Part shown: piece by piece, positions 5,525 to 11,916 of the stretch
Numbering within the stretch: position 1 is the first letter of the stretch
Layout: every line of letters starts with the position of its first letter
Origin: JBHEMT01 sp046262435
GTDB lineage: Bacteria; Chloroflexota; Dormibacteria; Aeolococcales; Aeolococcaceae
Assembly (NCBI GenBank): GCA_046262435.1
Contig: JBHEMT010000045.1
Coordinates: 1 to 11,916 of the forward strand
Direction of reading: 5' to 3'
Length of the DNA stretch: 11,916 nt
Program-made: the position numbers and the translations under genes
Notes under the pieces: generated by a model
What the model saw: only the letters and a program-made list of their open reading frames with translations
Databases searched by the model: none
What the model was told of the DNA's origin: nothing

Positions 5525-7183
5525 GTGGCAGGGTCCGGCAGCCGAGTGGTGCGAGCGCCGCGCGGGACCGAGCTGAGCTGCCGCGGGTGGCAGCAGGAGG
5601 CGGCCCTGCGAATGCTGATGAACAATCTCGACCCAGACGTGGCGGAGCATCCCCAGCGGCTGGTGGTGTACGGGGGAACGGGGCGGGCTGCGCGGAGCTG
5701 GCCGGCCTTCGACGCCATCGTTCGCGAGCTTCGTGCGTTGGCAGACGACGAGACGCTGCTCGTCCAGTCGGGTAAGCCCGTGGGGGTGATGCGCACCTCC
5801 GAGTGGGCGCCGCGGGTGCTCATCGCCAACAGCAACCTGGTCCCGGAGTGGGCGACCTGGGAGGAGTTCCGCCGCCTGGAAGAGCTCGGCCTGACCATGT
5901 ACGGGCAGATGACCGCGGGGTCATGGATCTACATCGGCACCCAGGGCATTCTGCAGGGGACGTACGAGACCTTCGCCGCGGTCGCAGCCAAGCGTTTCGG
6001 CGGCAGTCTGGCGGGCACGATCACCCTCACCGCCGGACTCGGTGGCATGGGCGGGGCACAGCCGCTGGCGGTGACCATGAACGACGGCGTGGCGATCTGC
6101 GTGGAGTGCGACCCCAGCCGCATCGCGCGCCGCCTCGAGCACGGCTACGTGGATGTGTGCGCTGACGACCTCGACGACGCGCTGGCTCGCGCCGTGGCCG
6201 CCAGAGATCGGCGCGATGCGCTCTCCATCGCCGTCCTCGGCAACGCTGCTGAGGTCTTCGCTGAGCTGCTCAGCCGGAGCGCCCCGGTCGACATCGTGAC
6301 CGACCAGACCTCTGCCCACGATCCCCTCGCCTACCTGCCCGAGGGGATGGCGTTCGAGGACATGGCCGCCGAGGCACAGGAACTACCTGAGGAGTTCACC
6401 CGCCGGGCGCGGCGCTCGATGGCCCGCCACGTCACAGCCATGGTCGGCTTCGCCGACCGCGGCGCCGAGGTGTTCGACTACGGCAACTCGCTGCGAGCCG
6501 AGGCGCGGGCGGGTGGGTACGAGCGCGCTTTCGACTACCCGGGCTTCGTGCCCGCCTACATCCGACCGCTCTTCTGTGAGGGTCGGGGCCCCTTCCGCTG
6601 GGCGGCGCTCAGCGGTGACCCGGCTGATATCGCCGCCACCGACGAGGCGATTCTCGAACTCTTTCCCGACAACCAGCCGCTGCACCGCTGGATCAGGATG
6701 GCCCAGCAGCGGGTGCAGTTCCAGGGGCTCCCCGCCCGCATCTGCTGGCTGGGGCACGGCGAGCGGGACCGGGCCGGGCTGCGCTTCAACGAGATGGTCG
6801 CCAGCGGCGCGCTCCAGGCACCGATCGTGATCGGCCGCGACCACCTCGACTGCGGCTCGGTGGCCTCGCCATACCGGGAGACCGAGGGCATGCGCGACGG
6901 CTCCGACGCGATCGCCGACTGGCCCTTGCTCAACGCCATGGTCAACGTCGCCAGTGGCGCGTCGTGGGTATCGATTCACCACGGTGGCGGAGTGGGCATC
7001 GGCCGCTCCATCCACGCCGGCCAGGTATGCGTGGCCGACGGCACCGCGCTCGCCGCGGCGAAGCTGTCCCGGGTGCTCGACAACGACCCCCAGATGGGGG
7101 TGATCCGGCACGTGGATGCAGGGTACGAGCGCGCCGCGGAGGTGGCCTCCGGCCACGGGGTGGCGGTCCCGATGGCCCGGTGA
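5525..7183 (+). CDS. hutU: urocanate hydratase (urocanase)
   Basis: HutU adds water to urocanate to give 4-imidazolone-5-propanoate, using tightly bound NAD+ as an electrophile (EC 4.2.1.49). It is the second step of histidine degradation, in the cytoplasm. The protein has 552 residues from GTG 5525, matching the usual 550-560. Conserved segments run the full length: the N-terminal RAPRGTELSCRGWQQEAALR (10-29), MLMNNLDP (30-37), YGGTG (49-53), LLVQSGKPVGV (78-88), the Gly-rich NAD-binding TAGLGGMGGAQP (169-180), the active-site signature FQGLPARICW (399-408) with catalytic Cys407, IVIGRDHLDCGSVASPYRET (434-453), and WVSIHHGGGVG (481-491). The frame is open upstream to 5222, but that part is non-coding or antisense to the lipoprotein gene. 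The last codon overlaps the next start as GTGA. First gene of the hut operon. Confidence 0.97.
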   Translation: MAGSGSRVVRAPRGTELSCRGWQQEAALRMLMNNLDPDVAEHPQRLVVYGGTGRAARSWPAFDAIVRELRALADDETLLVQSGKPVGVMRTSEWAPRVLIANSNLVPEWATWEEFRRLEELGLTMYGQMTAGSWIYIGTQGILQGTYETFAAVAAKRFGGSLAGTITLTAGLGGMGGAQPLAVTMNDGVAICVECDPSRIARRLEHGYVDVCADDLDDALARAVAARDRRDALSIAVLGNAAEVFAELLSRSAPVDIVTDQTSAHDPLAYLPEGMAFEDMAAEAQELPEEFTRRARRSMARHVTAMVGFADRGAEVFDYGNSLRAEARAGGYERAFDYPGFVPAYIRPLFCEGRGPFRWAALSGDPADIAATDEAILELFPDNQPLHRWIRMAQQRVQFQGLPARICWLGHGERDRAGLRFNEMVASGALQAPIVIGRDHLDCGSVASPYRETEGMRDGSDAIADWPLLNAMVNVASGASWVSIHHGGGVGIGRSIHAGQVCVADGTALAAAKLSRVLDNDPQMGVIRHVDAGYERAAEVASGHGVAVPMAR

Positions 7184-8412
7184 GCGAGCTGGGAGTGCGT
7201 TTGCGCCAGATCTGGCGACAGCTCGAGCCCATCGGGCGCACCTCGGTGGCGGGCGGCTACCGCCGCTTCGCCTGGAACGACGCCGACCTCGCCTGCAGGG
7301 AATGGTTCCAGCGCGAGGCGACGAGCCTGGACCTCGCGGTCGAGACCGACCGCAACGGCAACCTCTGGGCCTGGTGGGACGTCGAGGGAGAGCGCACCGG
7401 GGCGGTGGTGACCGGCAGCCACCTCGACTCGGTGCCCGAGGGCGGAGCATTCGACGGCCCGCTGGGGGTGGCCGGCGGCCTTCTCGCCGTGGACCTGCTG
7501 CGCAAACGCGGGGCGCGCCCGCTCCGCCCGTTGGCCGTTGCCTGCTTCGCCGACGAGGAGGGCAGCCGTTTCGGGGTGGCCTGCGCCGGAAGCCGACTGC
7601 TCACCGGTGCCCTGGACGCGGGCAGAGCGCACGAGCTGTACGACCGCGACGGGATCAGCATGGCCGCCGCGATGGGCGCCGCCGGGGTGTCCGCCGGCGA
7701 GCTGGGCCGTGACCAGGAACTGCTCGACGCCATCGGCGTGTTCGTGGAACTGCACGTCGAGCAGGGACGGGGGCTCGTCGACGAGGGCGCGCCGGTGGGA
7801 GTGGCCACCGCGGTTTGGCCCCACGGACGCTGGCGGATCGACCTGGTCGGCGAGCCAAACCACGCGGGGACCACCCGGCTCTCCGACCGGCACGACCCCG
7901 TGTTGCCCCTCGCAGTCGCTGCACTGGAGGCGCGCCGGGCGGCCACCGAGGCGGGTGGCGTGGCCACGGTGGGCCGGGTCGAGGTGGAGCCCAACGCGGT
8001 CAATGCCGTCGCCGCCAGCGCGCACGTTTGGGTCGACGTCCGAGCACCGCACGGGGCACAGGTGGCATCCATCGTGGCCGCGGTCACCGAGGCGACCCGG
8101 CGCGCCGGAGCGGAGCACGGGGTCGAGGTCACCGTCACCGCCGAGTCACAGAGCCGGGGCGTCGGCTTCCCCGCCGAGCTGCAGACACGCCTGGTCACAA
8201 CTCTCGAGCGATGCGGCCTTTCCGCTCCGCGGCTGCCCACGGGGGCGGGCCATGACGCGGCCATCCTCGGCGCCGAATTGCCTGCGGCGATGCTCTTTGT
8301 GCGCAATCCCACGGGGATCAGCCACAGTCCCGCCGAGTTCGCCGCCGAGGCCGACTGCGTCGCCGGGGTGGAGGCGCTCAGCGCCGTTCTCGAGGAACTG
8401 GCGTGCCGCTGA
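7180..8412 (+). CDS. M20-family AllC-like amidohydrolase; predicted N-formylglutamate deformylase of the hut pathway
   Basis: This is a 410-residue metal-dependent amidohydrolase of the allantoate amidohydrolase / N-carbamoyl-L-amino-acid hydrolase group. Its dimetal motifs are intact: GSHLD (79-83, His81), FDGPLGVAGG (91-100, bridging Asp92), ADEEGSRFGVACAGSR (124-139, Glu126 and Glu127), ELHVEQG (190-196, His192) and GISHSPAEF (379-387, His382). Substrate-site residues of the family also appear: PNHAGTT (226-232, His228), PNAVNAV (271-277, Asn275) and DVRAP (286-290, Arg288), although the usual PGEV after Asn is replaced. Database annotation would probably say allantoate amidohydrolase. Its place between hutU and hutF suggests instead hydrolysis of N-formyl-L-glutamate to formate and glutamate, replacing HutG; some L-carbamoylases of this family also cleave N-formyl amino acids. 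The GTG start overlaps the hutU stop (GTGA). Family is sure; substrate is inference. Confidence 0.9.
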   Translation: MSELGVRLRQIWRQLEPIGRTSVAGGYRRFAWNDADLACREWFQREATSLDLAVETDRNGNLWAWWDVEGERTGAVVTGSHLDSVPEGGAFDGPLGVAGGLLAVDLLRKRGARPLRPLAVACFADEEGSRFGVACAGSRLLTGALDAGRAHELYDRDGISMAAAMGAAGVSAGELGRDQELLDAIGVFVELHVEQGRGLVDEGAPVGVATAVWPHGRWRIDLVGEPNHAGTTRLSDRHDPVLPLAVAALEARRAATEAGGVATVGRVEVEPNAVNAVAASAHVWVDVRAPHGAQVASIVAAVTEATRRAGAEHGVEVTVTAESQSRGVGFPAELQTRLVTTLERCGLSAPRLPTGAGHDAAILGAELPAAMLFVRNPTGISHSPAEFAAEADCVAGVEALSAVLEELACR

Positions 8413-9737
8413 CCCGCTGGCACTGCGAGCACGCCTGGACCGGCGGAGCCAACGCCGCGGCCGACGTGCTGATCGAGTGCGAGGGCGACCGCATCAGGAC
8501 CGTGACCGAGGGTGTCCCGGCGCCCCCGGATGCCCGCCGGCTCGACGGGCTGGTGCTGCCCGGCTTCGCCAACACCCACTCGCACTGCTTCCACCGAGCC
8601 CTGCGGGGTCGGACGCAGCGGGGCCGGAGCAGCTTCTGGGACTGGCGCCAGGCCATGTACGCCCTCGCCGAGCGGCTGCAACCGCGCAGCTACCATGCCC
8701 TGGCCCGGGCGGTGTTCGCCGAGATGGCTCTGGCCGGGGTGACCTGTGTCGGTGAGTTCCACTACCTTCACCACAGTGAGGACGGGCGGCCCTACGCCGA
8801 TCCCAACCTGCTCGGCCAGGCGGTGATCGCCGCGGCCGGCGCGGCCGGGATCCGGATCAGCCTGCTCGACACCTGTTATCTCGCGGCCGGCCCCGGACAG
8901 CCGCTCGAGGGCGTCCAACGACGTTTCGGCGACGGCGATGCGCAGGCGTGGGGTGCCCGGGTCGACGCCCTCGCCGGCAGCCCCACGGCACGCATCGGCG
9001 CGGCGATTCACTCGGTGCGCGCCGTCCCCGCCGACCAGCTCGGCCAGGTGGCCGCGTGGGCGGCCGAGCGTCACGCCCCCCTGCATCTGCATCTCTCCGA
9101 GCAGCGCGCTGAGAATATGGCGTGCCAGCAGGCGAACGGCTGCAGCCCGACCGCACTGGTCGCCCGGCACGGCGTGCTCGGCGACCGCACCACCGCGGTG
9201 CACGCCACCCACCTCGATGCCGCTGACATCGGCCTGCTCGGTTCGACCCGGACCACCGTGTGCATGTGCCCGACCACCGAACGTGACCTGGCCGATGGCA
9301 TTGGCCCGGCGCGGTCACTGGCCTCCGCGGGCGCACCGATGACACTGGGCAGCGACAGCAACAGCGTTGTCGACCCCCTCGAGGAGGCTCGGGCGCTGGA
9401 GCTTGACGAGCGGCTGCGCAGCGAGGAGCGGGGCAACTGGAGCGCCGCCGAGCTGCTGCGCGCGGCGACGACGGCAGGGCACGCCGCGCTGGGCTGGGCA
9501 GACGCGGGCACCCTGGCACCGGGCAGCCTGGCGGACCTTGTGGCCGTCGACCTCGGTGGTACCCGGCTCGCCGGGGCCGAGGGCGACGTGCTCAATGCGG
9601 TGGTCTTCGCCGGCACGGCCGCGGACATCCGCGATGTCATCGTCGGCGGAAGGGTGGTCGTCCAGGGTCGGCGCCATCTCGGGGTCGAGGACGTGCCCGC
9701 CGCGCTGCGCGAGTCGATCCGGGCGGTGCTTGGATGA
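8403..9737 (+). CDS. hutF: formimidoylglutamate deiminase
   Basis: HutF hydrolyses N-formimidoyl-L-glutamate to N-formyl-L-glutamate and ammonia (EC 3.5.3.13), the branch that ends in formate instead of formamide. It is a 444-residue zinc enzyme of the amidohydrolase superfamily. Residues expected for HutF are visible: THSH (58-61, His59 and His61) inside PGFANTHSHCFHRALRGR (53-70), FWDWRQAMYALAERL (78-92), VGEFHYLHH (116-124), LHLHLSEQ (227-234; His230 as zinc ligand, Glu233 catalytic), VHATHLD (266-272), and LGSDSNSVVDPLEEAR (315-330, Asp318). The long FWDWR motif and SEQ glutamate separate it from imidazolonepropionase, its neighbour in the same superfamily. The GTG 8403 start overlaps the previous gene by 10 bases and has GAGGAA (8392-8397) upstream. 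Its last bases overlap hutI as ATGA. Confidence 0.94.
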   Translation: MPLTRWHCEHAWTGGANAAADVLIECEGDRIRTVTEGVPAPPDARRLDGLVLPGFANTHSHCFHRALRGRTQRGRSSFWDWRQAMYALAERLQPRSYHALARAVFAEMALAGVTCVGEFHYLHHSEDGRPYADPNLLGQAVIAAAGAAGIRISLLDTCYLAAGPGQPLEGVQRRFGDGDAQAWGARVDALAGSPTARIGAAIHSVRAVPADQLGQVAAWAAERHAPLHLHLSEQRAENMACQQANGCSPTALVARHGVLGDRTTAVHATHLDAADIGLLGSTRTTVCMCPTTERDLADGIGPARSLASAGAPMTLGSDSNSVVDPLEEARALELDERLRSEERGNWSAAELLRAATTAGHAALGWADAGTLAPGSLADLVAVDLGGTRLAGAEGDVLNAVVFAGTAADIRDVIVGGRVVVQGRRHLGVEDVPAALRESIRAVLG

Positions 9738-10966
9738 CGTCGCTGCTTGTCGACAACGTCGCCACCCTGGTCAGCAACCAGGCCGGGACCGGCGAGGGCA
9801 GGTGTGGGGTGCTCCGCGACGCGGCGATTCTGGTGGAGGCCGGCCGGGTTGTCTGGCTCGGTGCCCGAGAGGAGGTCCCGCAGGCGTCCGGGGCTGAGCG
9901 CCACGACGCGGCGGGCCGGGCACTGATTCCCGGGTTCGTGGACAGCCACGCCCACCTGGTCTTCGCCGGCGACCGCACCCCTGACTTTGTGGCACGGATG
10001 GCCGGAACTCGGTACGCCGTGGGCGGCATTCTGAGCACGGTGGCGGCCACCCGGGCGGCGAGCACCGCGCAGCTTTTCAACAACGCCGCCCGGCTGGTCT
10101 CCGAGGCCCTGGCCGCGGGGACCACCACGATCGAGTGCAAGTCGGGCTACGGCCTCCACGTGGCCGATGAGGTCCGTTCCCTCGAGGTCGCAGCTGAGCA
10201 CACCGACGAGACCACCTTTCTCGGTGCCCACACCGTACCCGCGGAGTACACCGGCCGCGTCGACGCCTACGTCGACCTGGTACGCGGCGAGATGCTCGAG
10301 GCGTGCGCCCCGCTGGCCAGGTGGGTCGACGTCTTCTGCGAGCGCGGCGCCTTCGACGCTGAGCAGAGTCGCGCGGTCCTCACGGCCGGCATCTCCCGCG
10401 GTCTCGGCGCCCGGGTCCACGCCAACCAGCTGGGCCCCGGCCCGGGAGTACAGCTTGCTGTCGAGGTGGGCGCGGCGTCGGCTGACCACTGCACCCACCT
10501 CAGCAACGCCGACGTCGAGGCCCTGGCCGGCGCGAGTACCGTCGCCACCCTGCTGCCCGCTGCCGATTTCTGTACCCGTTCGCCATACCCGGATGCGCGA
10601 ACCCTTGTCGATGCCGGCGCCACCGTTGCCCTGGCCAGCGACTGCAACCCCGGCACCAGCTACACCACCAACCTGCCGCTGTGCATCGCCCTGGCAGTGC
10701 GCGAGCTGCACCTCACCCCAGATGAGGCGGTCTGGGCAGCCACCGCCGGCGGCGCTGCGGCGCTGCGGCGCAGCGATGTCGGCCACCTCGGATTGGGCGC
10801 CCGCTTCAACGCGGTGCTGCTCGAGGCCCCGACTCACCACCACCTCGCCTACCGCCCGGGGGTGCCGCTGGTGGCCGCCGTCTGGCGTGACGGGGTGCTG
10901 GTCGCGGGTCCGCGCCGGGACGAGGGACCAGCCTTCAGGGCGCCAGAAGCGACGGCCGCCAGGTGA
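9734..10966 (+). CDS. hutI: imidazolonepropionase
   Basis: HutI opens the ring of 4-imidazolone-5-propanoate to give N-formimidoyl-L-glutamate (EC 3.5.2.7), the third step of histidine degradation. It is 410 residues, the normal size, and of the amidohydrolase superfamily. Metal-binding residues match the family: PGFVDSHAHLVFAGDR (66-81, His72 and His74), RVHANQ (227-232, His229) and LASDCNPGT (300-308, Asp303). Also present are R-x-x-DF (81-85), TTIECKSGYGL (131-141), and ADHCTHL (250-256, His252 near the active site). The ATG at 9734 overlaps the hutF stop by four bases, so translation is coupled. The C-terminus after AVWRDGVLV (382-390) is a short charged tail of about 20 residues without a known role. 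The gene ends in GTGA shared with hutH. Confidence 0.96.
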   Translation: MTSLLVDNVATLVSNQAGTGEGRCGVLRDAAILVEAGRVVWLGAREEVPQASGAERHDAAGRALIPGFVDSHAHLVFAGDRTPDFVARMAGTRYAVGGILSTVAATRAASTAQLFNNAARLVSEALAAGTTTIECKSGYGLHVADEVRSLEVAAEHTDETTFLGAHTVPAEYTGRVDAYVDLVRGEMLEACAPLARWVDVFCERGAFDAEQSRAVLTAGISRGLGARVHANQLGPGPGVQLAVEVGAASADHCTHLSNADVEALAGASTVATLLPAADFCTRSPYPDARTLVDAGATVALASDCNPGTSYTTNLPLCIALAVRELHLTPDEAVWAATAGGAAALRRSDVGHLGLGARFNAVLLEAPTHHHLAYRPGVPLVAAVWRDGVLVAGPRRDEGPAFRAPEATAAR

Positions 10967-11916
10967 GCCGCGCCCCCCGGCCCGGTGGCCAGGCCGATCC
11001 CGCGCGCCAGGCGGGTGCACGGGCACCCGCCAACCCAGGCAGCGACGTGATCCTCGGCACCGCGGGACTGCTGCCCGCGGAGGTGCTCGCCGTGGCCCGA
11101 GCGGGCGCGCGGGTACGGCTGTCGCCGGCTGCCCTGCGCGCGATGCGCACCGCCCGGGCGGTGGTCGAGGGCCTCAGCAGTGCGCCCACTCCGACGTACG
11201 GCGTGTCGACCGGGTTCGGAGCCCTGGCCACGCATCACATCGCCCCCGAGCTGCGTACCCAGCTGCAGCGCTCCCTGATTCGCTCCCACGCCGCCGGAAT
11301 CGGCCCCGCGGTGGAGCGTGACGTGGTGCGGGCCATGATGCTGCTCCGCCTCCGCACCCTGGCCTCGGGCAGAACCGGGGCGCGGCCGCTGCTCGCCGAG
11401 GCGATCGCCGGCCTGCTCAACGCCGGGATCACCCCGGTGGTTCCCGAGCACGGCTCCCTTGGCTGCAGCGGCGACCTCGCCCCGCTGGCGCACTGCGCCC
11501 TGGTTCTGCTCGGCGAGGGCCGTGCCGTGGGTCCCGACGGCGCGGAGGGCCCGGTGCCGGTGCTGCTCGCCGCCCACGGACTCGAGCCGGTCGTGCTCAC
11601 CGAGAAGGAGGGCCTGGCACTGATCAACGGCACCGACGCCATGCTGGCGATGCTGCTGCTGGCCATTGCCGACCTGGAACAGCTGCTGCGGGCGGCGGAC
11701 GTCTGCGCTGCAATGACCGTTGAGGCCCTGCTCGGTACCGACCGCCCCTTTGCCGCGGATCTGCAGGACCTGCGCCCCCACCCCGGACAGGCGGCGAGCG
11801 CGGCCAATCTCACCAGGCTGCTGCGCGGGTCCCCGGTGGTGGCGTCGCACCGCACCGATGACGTCCGCGTGCAGGACGCCTACTCGCTGCGCTGCTCCCC
11901 CCAGGTGGCCGGCGCG
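10963..11916 (+). CDS. hutH: histidine ammonia-lyase (partial, 3' end outside window)
   Basis: HutH removes ammonia from L-histidine to give urocanate (EC 4.3.1.3), the first step of the pathway. The window holds 318 residues of about 510-540. Seen are TYGVSTGFG (78-86, catalytic Tyr79), RSHAAGIG (near 107-114), the cofactor signature EHGSLGCSGDLAPLAH (162-177) and LINGTD (220-225, Asn222). The MIO electrophile forms from an internal tripeptide, here Cys168-Ser169-Gly170 in place of the usual Ala-Ser-Gly, a variant I recall from Streptomyces enzymes. GTG 10963 overlaps the hutI stop (GTGA), matching the pattern of the operon, but adds about 28 Pro/Ala/Gly-rich residues before the conserved domain. 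GTG 11047, starting VILGTAGLLPAEVLAVARAG, is a good alternative with AGG at 11037-11039 eight bases upstream. Identity is sure; it is truncated only by the window edge. Confidence 0.96.
   Translation, partial: MSRAPRPGGQADPARQAGARAPANPGSDVILGTAGLLPAEVLAVARAGARVRLSPAALRAMRTARAVVEGLSSAPTPTYGVSTGFGALATHHIAPELRTQLQRSLIRSHAAGIGPAVERDVVRAMMLLRLRTLASGRTGARPLLAEAIAGLLNAGITPVVPEHGSLGCSGDLAPLAHCALVLLGEGRAVGPDGAEGPVPVLLAAHGLEPVVLTEKEGLALINGTDAMLAMLLLAIADLEQLLRAADVCAAMTVEALLGTDRPFAADLQDLRPHPGQAASAANLTRLLRGSPVVASHRTDDVRVQDAYSLRCSPQVAGA

Noticed and set aside
5330..5650. Longer start for the lipoprotein at 5650
   Set aside because: It would put over 100 residues before a clear signal peptide and overlap hutU in antisense.
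7257..9212. A 651-codon open frame on the minus strand, antisense to the M20 gene and hutF
   Set aside because: It lies opposite two genes with complete catalytic motifs, has low-complexity Arg/Ser/Pro composition, and is expected from third-position G/C bias.
9071..11026. A second 651-codon minus-strand open frame opposite hutF, hutI and the start of hutH
   Set aside because: Same reasoning: the plus-strand genes are certain, and this frame shows no recognisable domain or sensible start.
10849..11850. A minus-strand 333-codon open frame opposite hutH
   Set aside because: Gln/Gly/His-rich shadow of a conserved enzyme gene; no motif or ribosome binding site.
1..11916. CRISPR arrays, tRNA or rRNA genes, insertion sequences, phage attachment sites
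   Set aside because: I saw no regularly spaced repeats, no transposase or integrase motif, and no RNA gene signature; composition looks uniform throughout.
3486..11916. A single functional island linking proC with the hut operon
   Set aside because: They are on opposite strands in separate operons; glutamate is only a distant shared metabolite, so the link is speculation apart from the shared intergenic region.

Overview
The window is a very GC-rich, densely packed bacterial chromosome segment, roughly 70% G+C by eye (not counted). Coding DNA has strong third-position G/C, genes overlap by 4 to 10 bases, GTG starts are common, and two genes appear to have leaderless promoters. The histidine-degradation gene order (hutU, M20 amidohydrolase, hutF, hutI) and a Cys-Ser-Gly cofactor motif in HutH are what I would expect from actinomycetes. 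TadE/TadG-like pilins next to lipoproteins also fit high-GC Terrabacteria (Actinomycetota, Dormibacterota or Chloroflexota). The species cannot be fixed from the sequence alone.

Region 1 (1-1381, minus strand) is an operon of three small single-pass membrane proteins with TadE/TadG-type N-termini. The genes overlap by 1 to 4 bases and the last one runs off the left edge. They are probably minor pseudopilins of a Tad/Flp-type pilus. No pilus ATPase or secretin lies in the window.

Region 2 (1460-2326, plus) is a lone secreted SGNH/GDSL-hydrolase lipoprotein. It is divergent from region 1 and converges on region 3 with only 3 bases between stop codons.

Region 3 (2330-5329, minus) reads lipoprotein, then proC (pyrroline-5-carboxylate reductase, last step of proline synthesis), then a membrane-anchored repeat protein with a beta-rich C-terminal domain. 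Gene spacing suggests one transcript. proC has an unresolved start: the folded domain begins upstream of its first GTG, where only CTG codons are available.

Region 4 (5525-11916, plus) is a histidine-utilisation operon: hutU, an AllC-like M20 amidohydrolase, hutF, hutI and hutH (cut by the right edge). Every junction overlaps. HutH makes urocanate, HutU makes imidazolonepropionate, HutI makes formimidoylglutamate, and HutF deiminates that to N-formylglutamate. The usual last enzyme, HutG, is absent. The M20 enzyme sits where it should be and is the best candidate to release formate and glutamate. No regulator gene is present, but the 195-base gap between regions 3 and 4 holds divergent -10-like elements and short palindromes that could be operators.

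I found no tRNA, rRNA, CRISPR array, insertion sequence or clear terminator. No stretch over 300 bases lacks a gene.
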